A stretch of DNA of 64,000 nucleotides from the NCBI RefSeq assembly GCF_016861655.1, contig NZ_BOLN01000007.1:124001-188000 (forward strand), given 5' to 3'. The position numbers and the translations under genes were made by a program. This DNA is from Levilactobacillus lanxiensis (lineage in GTDB: Bacteria; Bacillota; Bacilli; Lactobacillales; Lactobacillaceae). The first letter of the stretch is position 1, and each line of letters opens with the position of its first letter. The notes beneath the pieces are model-generated. The model saw nothing but the letters and a program-made list of their open reading frames with translations, was not told where the DNA came from and did not search any database. Shown in pieces: positions 28,536 to 38,627 of this stretch.

Positions 28536-29375
28536 ATGATAACGGTGATCAAACACAATACTTTCTTTCAGCGAGACGTGCAGTTGACCGACAAGCCGCG
28601 GGCCATCACGGTTCCCGTTCAGCCAGCCGTCGATGATTATTTGCAGGCACATCACATCTATACCCGCTTTAATTCGGCGGCTTCCCGGTTCAAGGTGGGG
28701 ACCGACCAGATTCGCTGGGGCGTGACCGCTAGCATTGAGCCTTACACCACGTTTGGGCGTGGCACGGCCTTTTACACGATGGGCGCGTTCAGCTATTCCT
28801 GGAGTCAACTGCCGGTGAACACGGTGGTTGGCCGCTACACCTCGATTGGGAGTCGGGTCCGTCAGCTCGGGCACAACCATCCCCTGGACCGCTTCACCAC
28901 CTCGAGTGTCAGCTTCGACGGTAAACTGGCGGCGTATCAGGACTATTTGCAAACAAGCGGGCAGACCTACCGTCCCATCGCCAATCCAGCCGCGGCGGTC
29001 CAGCCCATCGTCATCGGCAATGACGTTTTAATTGGCGACGACGTGGTCTTTGGCAATCATGGCGTGGTGGTCAGTGACGGCGCGGTGGTCGCCGCTGGGA
29101 GTTTGGTAACGCACGATGTGCCACCATACGCGGTCGTGGCGGGATGGCCGGCCCGAATCATCAAGTACCGCTTTGATTTCCCCACGATTGACCGCTTGCT
29201 GGACCTGCGCTGGTGGCAGTATGATTTCGGTCGCTTCGGTGAAATCGCCGCGGATGCGCGGATTGAGCCCTTCATTGCTCAGCTGGAAAATCTGGTGGCC
29301 ACACAAGGGTTACAGCCGTTTGAACCAGAACCGGTCACGGCTACTGCGGTGCAATCGTTAGTCAGTGATCTATAG
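28536..29375 (+). CDS. Hexapeptide-repeat acetyltransferase, copy 2
   Basis: 279 residues, starting at the base after the stop of copy 1. It is colinear with copy 1 throughout: both begin near TFFQRD and share SIEPYTTFGRG, MGAFSYSWSQLPVNTVVGRY, IGNDV and VPPYAVVAGWPARIIKYRFDF, then RWWQYDFGRFGEI. The catalytic His is probably in HNHPLDRFTTSS. Copies differ mostly in the N-terminal 70 residues and around the active site, so substrates may differ. They probably function as a heteromeric or sequential pair in envelope glycan acetylation; that is inference. Confidence 0.85.
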   Translation: MITVIKHNTFFQRDVQLTDKPRAITVPVQPAVDDYLQAHHIYTRFNSAASRFKVGTDQIRWGVTASIEPYTTFGRGTAFYTMGAFSYSWSQLPVNTVVGRYTSIGSRVRQLGHNHPLDRFTTSSVSFDGKLAAYQDYLQTSGQTYRPIANPAAAVQPIVIGNDVLIGDDVVFGNHGVVVSDGAVVAAGSLVTHDVPPYAVVAGWPARIIKYRFDFPTIDRLLDLRWWQYDFGRFGEIAADARIEPFIAQLENLVATQGLQPFEPEPVTATAVQSLVSDL

Positions 29376-29423
29376 AAAAACAGGCTAGCCGTTGGGTGGG
29401 TAAACCCGGGGCTGGCCTGTTTA
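29376..29423 (-). terminator. Terminator between converging genes (bidirectional)
   Basis: AAACAGGCTAGCC / GGCTGGCCTGTTT. The T-run is best on the minus strand (TTTTT), ending the small membrane gene, but it can also end the acetyltransferase transcript. Confidence 0.6.
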
Positions 29424-29453
29424 TGTTGTGAGCGAAGTTGACGTGACCGTTGG

Positions 29454-29723
29454 TTAAACAACGGTTGCGTGTGACAGCAGAATAAACTTGAGAACCGCAA
29501 TAAGGAGTAGGAGAATCTGCAGGGCGAGGTCGGCCTCGTTTAGAAAATGGTGGTCCTTGGTCGTGGTGAAGAAATCAAAGTGGCCCGTCAGCGTGACCAG
29601 GGCGAGAAAACTAATGACGGCGAGGACGATGGGCTGGGTCGTCAGGGCGGCCAGAATCAGTAACAGCAACGTGACGCCAAACAGGCCTTCCTGCAGTTTA
29701 GAATTTTGTTGGACAACGTGCAT
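29454..29723 (-). CDS. Small three-helix membrane protein, unknown
   Basis: 89 residues. ATG at 29723 on the minus strand has GGAGGG at 29730-29735 in good position. Three hydrophobic helices (about 14-28, 31-46, 68-84) flank a polar loop FDFFTTTKDHHFLNEADL. I do not recognise the family. It lies between the acetyltransferases and the ABC exporter and is convergent with the former. Confidence 0.6.
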   Translation of the reverse strand: MHVVQQNSKLQEGLFGVTLLLLILAALTTQPIVLAVISFLALVTLTGHFDFFTTTKDHHFLNEADLALQILLLLIAVLKFILLSHATVV

Positions 29724-29856
29724 AATGATCCCTCCAGTGAGCCCGGTAGATGACACTGGGTTCGTTTGATACCGCCATTATGCCGGATTCTAGCGAAATG
29801 ACCAGTTGCCGCAACTATTTTAGCAGAGATGGGTTAGCAAACTATCGTATTACCTG

Positions 29857-29893
29857 AAAATGCTGCTCCCCGAGAAGAGGCGCAGCATTTTTT
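29857..29893 (-). terminator. Terminator of the ABC exporter operon
   Basis: AAATGCTGC / GCAGCATTT with T-runs on both strands, six bases beyond the stop codon at 29899. Confidence 0.75.
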
Positions 29894-29898
29894 GAAGC

Positions 29899-30666
29899 CT
29901 AATTAGCCGAAACGTACTTGAGCAGACCTCGTTGCCATTCAATGTAAGAAATGACCAGCAACACCCCGGTGACCAAGGCCGTCCACAGCAGCAGCCAGGT
30001 GGGCTGGTTATGGCCGAACTGGGCCGGGACGTTGGTGATGGCCAGTGAGGGGATGACCCACAGGAAGAGCTGTTGGATCACCCGCGGATAAATTTTAGCC
30101 GGGCGCGCGGACGCGTCCATCAGGTCTTCTGGCAGGCCGTTGAGTGCGGACAGGCCGTCGACCCAAAAGGCCAGCGTGACCATGATCTGGTTGAGGGCAA
30201 AGACAAAGCCGATGCCGACAAGCACCGCGACCAGATAGAGGAAGAGGTTCAGCGGTGTCGGGTGCAGTTTGCTTAGAATTACACCCTCGATGCCGCCGGT
30301 CAGCAGCAACGTGACCAACGAGGGAAAGTCCACCCGGTAGCACGCATGAAACCAGTACGAGTTGACCGGTCGCAACAAAGAGTAGTCCAGGTTGCCGTCT
30401 AAGATTTGATCGACCAGGTCCTCGTGTCCCGCGACGAATAAGAATTGGTAGGCGTAGCTGATGAGGTTGGCCGTGGTGATGAGGTTCAGGTAGTCGAGAA
30501 AATTCCAGCCGTAAATCGTCGGCGTAAACGAGAAATACACACCCCCAGTGATCAGCTCAATGGCGTAGAACAGGACACCGAAGAGGGCGGTCAGCACGGT
30601 CGTCACCCGGTAGGTCATGGTCTCCGCTAGGCTTTGCGTGACCAGCACGCGATAAATTTTCAGCAT
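29899..30666 (-). CDS. ABC-2 exporter permease (COG3694 type)
   Basis: 255 residues with six transmembrane helices. VDQILDGNLDYSLLRPVN near residues 85-102 is the family signature loop shared with the adjacent permease (VRSGNLSVVLMRPINYF). Such pairs form heterodimeric ABC-2 export channels with one ATPase (COG4586/COG4587/COG3694 triad); the substrate is uncharacterised. Its start overlaps the previous stop by one base (TAATG). Confidence 0.85.
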   Translation of the reverse strand: MLKIYRVLVTQSLAETMTYRVTTVLTALFGVLFYAIELITGGVYFSFTPTIYGWNFLDYLNLITTANLISYAYQFLFVAGHEDLVDQILDGNLDYSLLRPVNSYWFHACYRVDFPSLVTLLLTGGIEGVILSKLHPTPLNLFLYLVAVLVGIGFVFALNQIMVTLAFWVDGLSALNGLPEDLMDASARPAKIYPRVIQQLFLWVIPSLAITNVPAQFGHNQPTWLLLWTALVTGVLLVISYIEWQRGLLKYVSAN

Positions 30667-31442
30667 TAGCTTCCCACCCCCTCATAGGAACGAATCCCCC
30701 GGGGCCAAACAATCTTCAGAATACCCAGGGCGACGACGGCCCAACCCAGCGCCCAACCACCCGCCAGCAAGATCTGGTTGAGCGAGAGTTTGCCTAGGAG
30801 TAGCAGCGTCAGTTGGTTACCGGCCAGGGAAAAGGGATTATAGATTAGCCAGGCAAATGTCGGTGGCAACACCTGAAGTGGAAACGCCTGCCCACCTAGC
30901 AACAGGAAGAGCGCGCTCAGCACGGGCCGCAGCGGCCAGACCTGCACCAGCCAGAAGCTACATAGGCTGATGGCGGTGATCATCAGGAAAAACATCCCAT
31001 AGGTCAACCCCATCAGGAGTAGGCTGGCCAGCGCGTACAGTAGGCCGCGGCGAAAGACGGGACTGATAAAGCCCGTCGCCAGGCCGTAAATGACCAGAAA
31101 AGGCAGGCCTCGTCCCAGGTAATCCCAGAAACTCTGAATAAAATAATTGATGGGGCGCATGAGGACGACGGAGAGGTTGCCACTGCGGACCAGTCCGCTG
31201 AATTTGAAAATGGGTTCCGCGGAAAAAATAAGGGCTAAAACGTTGACCACAATCAGGTAGATGACCATCTGGTTGGGCTGGATGCCGGCAATGTCACTTC
31301 GACCGCTAAAGTTGTAGACGGCCAGCCACATGAAGATGGTGACCATGACATTGACGGCGGTCGTCAGTAGGTTTAAAACCAGGTTGCCCCGGTAGGCCAG
31401 CGTGGCCATCAGGGCGTTTTGACAAGTCAGCCAATATTTCAT
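30666..31442 (-). CDS. ABC-2 exporter permease (COG4587 type)
   Basis: 258 residues, six predicted helices, partner of the next permease. The ATG overlaps the ATPase stop by four bases (ATGA), implying translational coupling and fixed stoichiometry. Confidence 0.85.
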   Translation of the reverse strand: MKYWLTCQNALMATLAYRGNLVLNLLTTAVNVMVTIFMWLAVYNFSGRSDIAGIQPNQMVIYLIVVNVLALIFSAEPIFKFSGLVRSGNLSVVLMRPINYFIQSFWDYLGRGLPFLVIYGLATGFISPVFRRGLLYALASLLLMGLTYGMFFLMITAISLCSFWLVQVWPLRPVLSALFLLLGGQAFPLQVLPPTFAWLIYNPFSLAGNQLTLLLLGKLSLNQILLAGGWALGWAVVALGILKIVWPRGIRSYEGVGS

Positions 31443-32407
31443 TGGGTCGGCGCCTCCTCGGAAAACAGTTGGGTGAGGATGGCGTCCAGGCTGCCGTTGT
31501 GCCGGTTGACGCTTAAAATGCGGCGTGGGTCGATCGGCAATTCGGTTAGCGCAGTCGCGTCAATCTCATAATGGGTCGCATCCACTTGGCGCACGTGGGT
31601 GGGCAGCGGGTCCAGCGGCGTGTCGGTCACAATTTCCAGGAGCGGCACGGTGGCGTAACGACTGATCAGGCCGGTCACGGTGCCGTCGAAAATCTTGTGA
31701 CCGTGGTTGATGACCGCAACGCGTTGGGCCAGCGCCTCGATATCCTTGGTGTTGTGGCTGGTCAGGATGATGGTCATCTGAGTGTCGCGGTTCAGCTGCT
31801 TGAGGAACCGGTAAATGTTGGCCTGACTACTGACGTCGATGCCAATCGTGGGTTCGTCCAGGAAGAGAATCTCGGGCTTATGGATCAGCGCACAGATGAG
31901 TTCGAACTTGATGCGTTGGCCCAGTGAGAGCTTCCGGACGGGCACGTGGAGTTGGGGGGTCACGGCCAGCTCCTTGGTGAGAAACGCCAGCCAGGTGGTG
32001 AAGGCGTCATGGGGGATGTAGTAGATCTCCCGCAGGAGTACCAGGGTGTCCAGTGGTGGCAGGTCCCAGGCCAGCTGACTCTTCTGGCTCAGCATGACGC
32101 CGATACGCTGAAGGAAGGCCGGCCGCTTGCGAAAGGGAACCTGGTCGGTGAACAGGCGGACGTCACCGGTATTAATCGGCAGGATGCCCGTCATCAGTTT
32201 GATCAGGGTCGTTTTACCCGCCCCGTTGGCGCCCAGGAGGCCGAGAACCTCGCCCCGGTTGACGTGCAGTGAAACGTCTTGAACGGCCGCGACGGTGCTT
32301 TTTTGGCGGTGAAAGAGGTCGTGCCAGGCCCCGCTGAAGCCGGCTTGCTTGGTGAAGGTCACGTAGCTAAAATTCGCGTGGTCGACCGAAATAATGGGTG
32401 AAGGCAT
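31439..32407 (-). CDS. ABC exporter ATPase (COG4586 type)
   Basis: 322 residues. Walker A GLLGANGAGKTTLIKLM (about 56-72), signature KLSLGQRIKFEL, Walker B ILFLDEPTIGID and switch His in TSHNTKD. The extra segment HDLFHRQKSTVAAVQDVSL before Walker A and the C-terminal ~90-residue extension are typical of COG4586. ATG 32407 is favoured by AGGAAG eight bases upstream over GTG 32416. Whole operon is three genes. Confidence 0.9.
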   Translation of the reverse strand: MPSPIISVDHANFSYVTFTKQAGFSGAWHDLFHRQKSTVAAVQDVSLHVNRGEVLGLLGANGAGKTTLIKLMTGILPINTGDVRLFTDQVPFRKRPAFLQRIGVMLSQKSQLAWDLPPLDTLVLLREIYYIPHDAFTTWLAFLTKELAVTPQLHVPVRKLSLGQRIKFELICALIHKPEILFLDEPTIGIDVSSQANIYRFLKQLNRDTQMTIILTSHNTKDIEALAQRVAVINHGHKIFDGTVTGLISRYATVPLLEIVTDTPLDPLPTHVRQVDATHYEIDATALTELPIDPRRILSVNRHNGSLDAILTQLFSEEAPTQ

Positions 32408-32460
32408 AGATGTCACTTCCTAACAATGATGGATTCTAATTATTTTCTCATCATTTTATC

Positions 32461-32466
32461 ATTATA
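32461..32466 (-). promoter_or_regulatory. Probable -10 of the ABC exporter operon
   Basis: TATAAT on the minus strand, 53 bases upstream of the ATPase start; the -35 is not clear. Confidence 0.45.
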
Positions 32467-32535
32467 CACGTCCAGGGCGGTTTGACCAGTCACACCACTG
32501 GAAACGGGGCAGTTAGGTGAAAGGAAACGCCAGGC

Positions 32536-32564
32536 TTGCAAAACCGTTTGAAAATGGGTAAACT
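32536..32564 (+). promoter_or_regulatory. Promoter of mnmA
   Basis: TTGCAA, 17 bases, TAAACT. The leader contains a perfect small hairpin AGATTC-tcca-GAATCT (32599-32614), 22 bases before the start codon. Confidence 0.65.
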
Positions 32565-32566
32565 AG

Positions 32567-33763
<1,197 letters not shown>

Positions 33764-33769
33764 TCTTTC

Positions 33770-33814
33770 AGCTCCTCATTGAACCGGCCTCGCTGGTTCA
33801 ATGAGGAGCTTTTT
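33770..33814 (+). terminator. Very strong terminator after mnmA
   Basis: Perfect 16-bp stem AGCTCCTCATTGAACC / GGTTCAATGAGGAGCT and four T. Confidence 0.92.
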
Positions 33815-33843
33815 GGTTTTTACTGGTCGTTGTCAGGGCCTCC

Positions 33844-34009
33844 GGGATGGTGAAAATAGGTCGGAACGCGGTGGGCAGGACGGCCAGAGCCAAAGGGCGG
33901 TCTCTGACCTTGTTTCTGAGCCGAAACCCGCGTCTCAAAAACACCACTTGTCATGAGAACGTTCCGCCCTCACGACAAGTCCCACGGCTGAACCTATTTT
34001 CACCATCCC
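33844..34009 (+). repeat. A-type structured repeat 4
   Basis: Ends GGGATGGTGAAAATAGGT and ACCTATTTTCACCATCCC (33992-34009); apart from the outer partner bases they pair fully. h3 is CCAGAGCC-aaagggc-GGTCTCTG, and a further stem is ACTTGTC / GACAAGT. Confidence 0.8.
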
Positions 34010-34261
34010 TGCGGCGGAGACAGCGATGACTGGCAGCTGATGTGGTGGCGAGGCCGATTCAATGGAGAACTGGTAATGATTTGACTACTGGTAACTGACA
34101 GTCGGAGTTGTGGGGATGTCCTAGGCAACGTAACTTTGATTGAGCGTTATTAGCTAACATAAAGTGGTGAACACGATAGCGGTGGATATAATACCAGCGA
34201 CCTAAGTGAAAGAAACAACCGTAAAATTTAAATCAGTCTGTTCTTGGGCTGCCGGAGCGGA
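34010..34261. other. Spacer between convergent repeats
   Basis: 250 bases without an ORF or recognisable signal. Confidence 0.3.
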
Positions 34262-34429
34262 GGTGAATAGGGACAAGCCCCTGTGTCGGTGGTGTTAGCT
34301 AGGGTTCTTTCCTAGCTTACAGCACGGGACGACCTTGGAGACTCGTGGCCTTCGAGGCTTCAAGGCGAGTCGGAGGACCGCTTCTCAGGCCGCAGGCGGT
34401 CCCCACAGGGGAGCAGTCCCTATTTCACC
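34262..34429 (-). repeat. B-type core with A-like arms, before the phosphatase
   Basis: Arms GGTGAATAGGGAC (34262-34274) and GTCCCTATTTCACC (34416-34429) pair, next to CCCCTGTG / CACAGGGG. h1 AGCTAGG / CCTAGCT; h2 CTTGGAGACTCG ... CGAGGCTTCAAG. Outer arms resemble the A type, the interior the B type. Confidence 0.78.
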
Positions 34430-34484
34430 GCAGCGGAGGCAGACCAAGAACCACAGCAATTTGAATTTTCTAACGGATGTTTCT

Positions 34485-34512
34485 TTGAAAACTTAGGAAA
34501 AACTGGCATAAT
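34485..34512 (+). promoter_or_regulatory. Promoter of the histidine phosphatase operon
   Basis: TTGAAA, 16 bases, CATAAT; start codon 38 bases downstream. Confidence 0.55.
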
Positions 34513-34550
34513 ATAGACTATGTGACTTTACGGAAAGGACGGCAACAATT

Positions 34551-35207
34551 TTGAAATTATACTTTATTCGCCACGGCAAGACCGAATGGAACCTGGAAGG
34601 CCGGTTCCAAGGCGCCGGGGGCGATTCCCCACTGTTAACCGAGAGCTACGACCAGATGGTGCAGGTCGGCCGTTTTTTGAAGGACACGCCGTTCACCCAC
34701 GCGTACGCCAGTCCCATCAAACGGGCCCGGGTGACGGCCCAACACGTGGTCAAAGAATTACACCAACAGGTGCCGCTGACGCTGGTTAGCCGCCTGGAGG
34801 AATTTCATTTGGGCAAGATGGAAGGTATGGCGTTTACCGCGGTGCGCGACCAATTCCCAGCCGAACTCGATGCCTTTCGCAATCATCCGGACCGCTATGA
34901 TGCGGCAAAGATTGGTGGGGAGACGTTTACCCAGGTGATCGACCGGATGACGCCCGCCATTCAGAAAATCGTGGCGGCTAATCCCAAGCCGACCGACAAT
35001 GTTCTCATCGTTAGCCATGGTGCGGCCCTGAACGCGGAAATCAACGCGTTACTGGGGACCCCACTGGCCGACCTGCGGAAACGTGGGGGCCTGCGAAACA
35101 CCAGTGTGACGGTTCTGGAGACCGTGGACGGGCACCACTACGACCTGGTCGACTGGAACGATACCAGCTTCTTGACGGCAGCTGCAACGCCAACCGATAC
35201 AATTTAG
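34551..35207 (+). CDS. Histidine phosphatase family protein (phosphoglycerate mutase-like)
   Basis: 218 residues. RHGKTEWN (7-14) carries the phosphorylated His, YASPIKRARVTA the second arginine, EFHLGKMEG the acid, and VSHGAALNA the second His. This branch (GpmB-like) usually comprises broad phosphatases rather than glycolytic mutases. TTG 34551 is preceded by GGAAAGGA. Followed 8 bases later by the TPR gene. Confidence 0.88.
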   Translation: MKLYFIRHGKTEWNLEGRFQGAGGDSPLLTESYDQMVQVGRFLKDTPFTHAYASPIKRARVTAQHVVKELHQQVPLTLVSRLEEFHLGKMEGMAFTAVRDQFPAELDAFRNHPDRYDAAKIGGETFTQVIDRMTPAIQKIVAANPKPTDNVLIVSHGAALNAEINALLGTPLADLRKRGGLRNTSVTVLETVDGHHYDLVDWNDTSFLTAAATPTDTI

Positions 35208-35215
35208 GTGATAAA

Positions 35216-35902
35216 ATGACTGAAGAAAAAATGACCCGCGATGCGGATAAAGAAAAATCAGAACAAATGGTCCATCAATTAGTTCAACGAATCGACACCC
35301 ATCCCGGTGATGCGGAAGCGTATTACGAGTTGGCCACGGTGCTGGTCGACCTGAACTCCTACGCCCAAGCCGAGGAACTCCTGATGAAGGCCCTCGGGCT
35401 CTTTGCGACCCAACCAGCCGTGGTGGAAAAACTCCGCTACGGACTAGGCAACGTGTACTACGCTGCGGAAGATTATACTAAGGCCATCCAGCAATTTGAT
35501 CAGCTGGGGGCGCAGTGGAAGGGCGCCGGCTACCTGATGATGGCTCAGAGCTATATGGCCAACGGCGACCACAAGCGGGCACTGGCCTTTGCCTTAACGG
35601 CGCTGACTAGCCAGCCAAATGACGAGGCGACCCTCCAGGTCATGGCCGAAAACCTATTGGCTCTGGGGAACATGGACCAGGCGGCCGAATACTATGACCG
35701 CGTGCTCCAGCTGGATGCCAAGAACGGCCGGGCCCACTTTGACCGCGGCCTGGTGGCCATGGTTTTAGGCCAACCCTACCAGGACCATTTCGCCCAGGCC
35801 AAGCAACTGGACCCCACGTACTATGAGAAGGGCCAGCAACGGCTAGCCGACATTGAACGCTTCGTGCAAACGCAACGGGGCAAGACTGACGACCAAAAGT
35901 AA
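35216..35902 (+). CDS. TPR-repeat protein
   Basis: 228 residues built of about five tetratricopeptide repeats, e.g. AEAYYELATVLVDLNSYAQAEELLMKAL split across residues 37-64, VYYAAEDYTKAIQQFDQL and AAEYYDRVLQLDAKNGRAHF. No signal peptide, so a cytoplasmic scaffold. It lies between the phosphatase and recD2, 13 bases before the latter, as in many lactobacilli. Binding partner unknown. Confidence 0.85.
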   Translation: MTEEKMTRDADKEKSEQMVHQLVQRIDTHPGDAEAYYELATVLVDLNSYAQAEELLMKALGLFATQPAVVEKLRYGLGNVYYAAEDYTKAIQQFDQLGAQWKGAGYLMMAQSYMANGDHKRALAFALTALTSQPNDEATLQVMAENLLALGNMDQAAEYYDRVLQLDAKNGRAHFDRGLVAMVLGQPYQDHFAQAKQLDPTYYEKGQQRLADIERFVQTQRGKTDDQK

Positions 35903-35915
35903 GGGAGGCGCACAG

Positions 35916-38471
35916 ATGGCAACCGAATCGCTCGATTTATTTGAAGAAAGTGGCGCGCCCCAGGCCGATTACGTGGTCGGCACCGTCAGTGCGGTCTTTT
36001 TTGCCAGCAACGATAGCTTCTACAAGGTCATGCTGGTCAAGGTATCCGAGACCAGCATGGACTGGCACGAGGACGAAATCGTCGTCACCGGGAACTTTGC
36101 CGATATCAAGGACGACGTGACCTACCGCTTCACGGGTAAGCGCGTGGAACACCCCAAGTATGGGGTCCAGTTTCAGGCGGATAACTATCAAAATGAAACG
36201 CCAACCACCCGCAACGGCGTGGTCGGCTATTTAAGCGGTGACGACTTTCCTGGGCTGGGCAAGAAGACAGCCGAGAAAATTGTGGATGCTTTGGGCACCA
36301 ACGCCATTGAAGAAATTTTAAACGATCCGGCGGTGCTTCAGCCACTTGGCTTGTCGCCCAAGGTGTCGGCGACCCTGATCAGTCAACTCCAGACCAATAA
36401 CGGGATGGAGCAGATCATCATCGGCCTCAACGGTTACGGCTTCGGGAGCACGTTGGCCGCAGCCATTTATAACCGGTACCAGGAAAAAACGCTGGACGTG
36501 ATTCACGAGAATCCGTACCAATTGGCCGAAGACATCAACGGGGTCAGCTTCCGGCGGGCAGACCAAATCGCCACCCAGCTGGGTTACGAGGCGGATAAGC
36601 CCGAACGGTTGCGGGCCGGCCTGTTACAGACGCTCAACGACCTGTCGGTGGCTAACGGGGATACCTATACCACGGCTAAACCGTTACTGGCCAACGCGTT
36701 GAGCCTGTTGGAAAATTCACGCAACGTTCGCCTGGACCCAGCCAAACTAGCGGATGAACTGCTGGAACTGGCTAAGGAACAGAAGGTCGTGGGCGACGAC
36801 CAACGCATTTATTTGAAGACGCTCTACGACGCCGAATGGCAGATTGCGGAGAACCTGCAGCGACTGTTAAAGGCAGATGATTCGCCGGCTAAGTTCAATG
36901 ATGACGCCATCCGTAAGCAACTCCGTATCGTGGAGAAGCAGGGCGACATCGTGTACGATGAGTCCCAAACGGCGGCGTTGACCGCGGCTATCCAGGCCAA
37001 GGTCATGCTGCTGACCGGGGGACCCGGGACCGGGAAGACCACGATTATTCGTGGCCTCGTCAATTTGTACGCTCGCATGCACGAGGTCTCACTCGACATC
37101 AACGAATACAAGGAAAAGCCGTTTCCAATCCTCCTAGCCGCGCCAACCGGTCGGGCGGCCAAGCGGATGAGCGAGTCGACTGGCTTACCGGCCGGCACGA
37201 TTCACCGCTTGCTGGGCCTGACCGGCCGGGAAGATAACCTGGATGAGGCGGCCACCAACGACTTAGAGGGCGGGCTATTGATCATCGATGAAACGTCGAT
37301 GGTCGACGTTTACCTGATGAAGACACTCTTGCGGGCCGTGCCCGTGGGGATGCAGGTCGTGCTGGTCGGCGATAAGGACCAACTGCCATCCGTCGGCCCC
37401 GGTCAGGTCTTTCACGACCTGTTGGCCAGTGACCAGCTGCAAAAGATTCAGCTCGATACGATTTATCGGCAGGAGGATGGCTCGTCCATCATCCCGCTGG
37501 CCCACGCTATCAAATCGGGGAAACTACCGGCTGACTTCACCAAGAACCAAAAGGACCGGTCGTTTATCGCCTGCCACGCCAATCAGGTGGAGAGTGTGAT
37601 TGACCAAATCGTTCAGAAGGCCCACGCCAAGGGCTTTTCCGCCAGTGATATTCAGGTGCTGGCGCCCATGTACCGGGGCTCGGCCGGGATTGACCGGCTA
37701 AACGTGGTATTACAGGATATCTTGAACCCGAAAAAGTCTGAACGGACCAAGGAAGTTGAGTTCCGTAACCAGAAATTTCGGATTGGCGACAAGGTCTTGC
37801 ATCTGGTCAACAGCCCCGAAAACAACGTGTTTAACGGGGATATCGGGGTGATTACCGGGATCGATTTGGCCAGCGATAAGCACAGCGAGGTCAAGAGTGA
37901 TCAGCTGACGATTGCCTTTGAACAGACCGAGGTCACGTATGCCCGGAACGACTGGAATCGGCTAACGCTGGCTTACTGTATGTCGATTCACAAGTCACAG
38001 GGGTCCGAATTTAAAATGGTGATCCTGCCCATGGTCGGCCAGTACAACCGGATGCTCCAACGAAACCTGCTGTATACGGCGGTCACGCGGGCGGCGGACA
38101 TGCTGATCCTTCTGGGTGAGCCGCGGGCCTTCGAGGCCTGTGTCACCAGCCTGGGCGTCAACCGAAACACTACGCTGACAACGCGGATTCAAACGGTGCT
38201 GGACCCAGATGGGACGCCCGCGGAGCCTGACGAGCCGGTAGAAACGACGTCGACTGTTGAGACCGAGACGCCGGCACCGGCTGCGGCACCAACCACGGCT
38301 GCGGTGGAAACGCCCGAGCCAGCCACGGCAGATGGCACGTCAACTGACACGCCAGAACCCACGACGCCAACGGATTACCGTTTGACGCCGGAACTGGTTT
38401 TGAGCCGAAAGATTGATCCCATGATCGGGATGCAGGGTGTGTCACCCAAACAATTTATGCCATCCGTATAA
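35916..38471 (+). CDS. recD2: RecD2-type ATP-dependent 5'-3' DNA helicase
   Basis: 851 residues. ATG 35916 follows AAGGGAGG (35902-35909); an upstream ATG at 35853 overlaps the TPR gene. N-terminal OB and helix-hairpin-helix segments (GDDFPGLGKKTAEKIVDALG) distinguish RecD2 from RecBCD RecD. Walker A LLTGGPGTGKTT (about 365-376), DE box LLIIDETSMVDV, QxxR-type and motif VI YTAVTRAADMLIL are all present. RecD2 acts in mismatch repair and fork processing. The last ~85 residues hold a proline/threonine/glutamate-rich tail (about 764-826) before a short conserved end. Confidence 0.94.
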   Translation: MATESLDLFEESGAPQADYVVGTVSAVFFASNDSFYKVMLVKVSETSMDWHEDEIVVTGNFADIKDDVTYRFTGKRVEHPKYGVQFQADNYQNETPTTRNGVVGYLSGDDFPGLGKKTAEKIVDALGTNAIEEILNDPAVLQPLGLSPKVSATLISQLQTNNGMEQIIIGLNGYGFGSTLAAAIYNRYQEKTLDVIHENPYQLAEDINGVSFRRADQIATQLGYEADKPERLRAGLLQTLNDLSVANGDTYTTAKPLLANALSLLENSRNVRLDPAKLADELLELAKEQKVVGDDQRIYLKTLYDAEWQIAENLQRLLKADDSPAKFNDDAIRKQLRIVEKQGDIVYDESQTAALTAAIQAKVMLLTGGPGTGKTTIIRGLVNLYARMHEVSLDINEYKEKPFPILLAAPTGRAAKRMSESTGLPAGTIHRLLGLTGREDNLDEAATNDLEGGLLIIDETSMVDVYLMKTLLRAVPVGMQVVLVGDKDQLPSVGPGQVFHDLLASDQLQKIQLDTIYRQEDGSSIIPLAHAIKSGKLPADFTKNQKDRSFIACHANQVESVIDQIVQKAHAKGFSASDIQVLAPMYRGSAGIDRLNVVLQDILNPKKSERTKEVEFRNQKFRIGDKVLHLVNSPENNVFNGDIGVITGIDLASDKHSEVKSDQLTIAFEQTEVTYARNDWNRLTLAYCMSIHKSQGSEFKMVILPMVGQYNRMLQRNLLYTAVTRAADMLILLGEPRAFEACVTSLGVNRNTTLTTRIQTVLDPDGTPAEPDEPVETTSTVETETPAPAAAPTTAAVETPEPATADGTSTDTPEPTTPTDYRLTPELVLSRKIDPMIGMQGVSPKQFMPSV

Positions 38472-38488
38472 AATAGCGGTTGCAAGCG

Positions 38489-38517
38489 TTGCGTTTCCGG
38501 TCAAAGATTGCGATAAT
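38489..38517 (+). promoter_or_regulatory. Promoter of prs
   Basis: TTGCGT, 17 bases, GATAAT; 111 bases before the start codon. Confidence 0.55.
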
Positions 38518-38627
38518 AAAGACAGAAAAAAGCGCGCTACTGGGCGTCAGTTGGTCTGATGAAAATGACCAGTGCCCGGTAGTCCGTAAAATATACGAAT
38601 TTGTGGAAAACCCACAGGGAGGCTGTT

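Noticed and set aside
27786-28952. 388-codon antisense ORF over the two acetyltransferases
   Set aside because: It lies opposite two clearly homologous genes, follows from their G/C-rich third positions, and has no supported start.
34010-34261. Possible small gene in the spacer
   Set aside because: No ORF with a plausible start and binding site on either strand.
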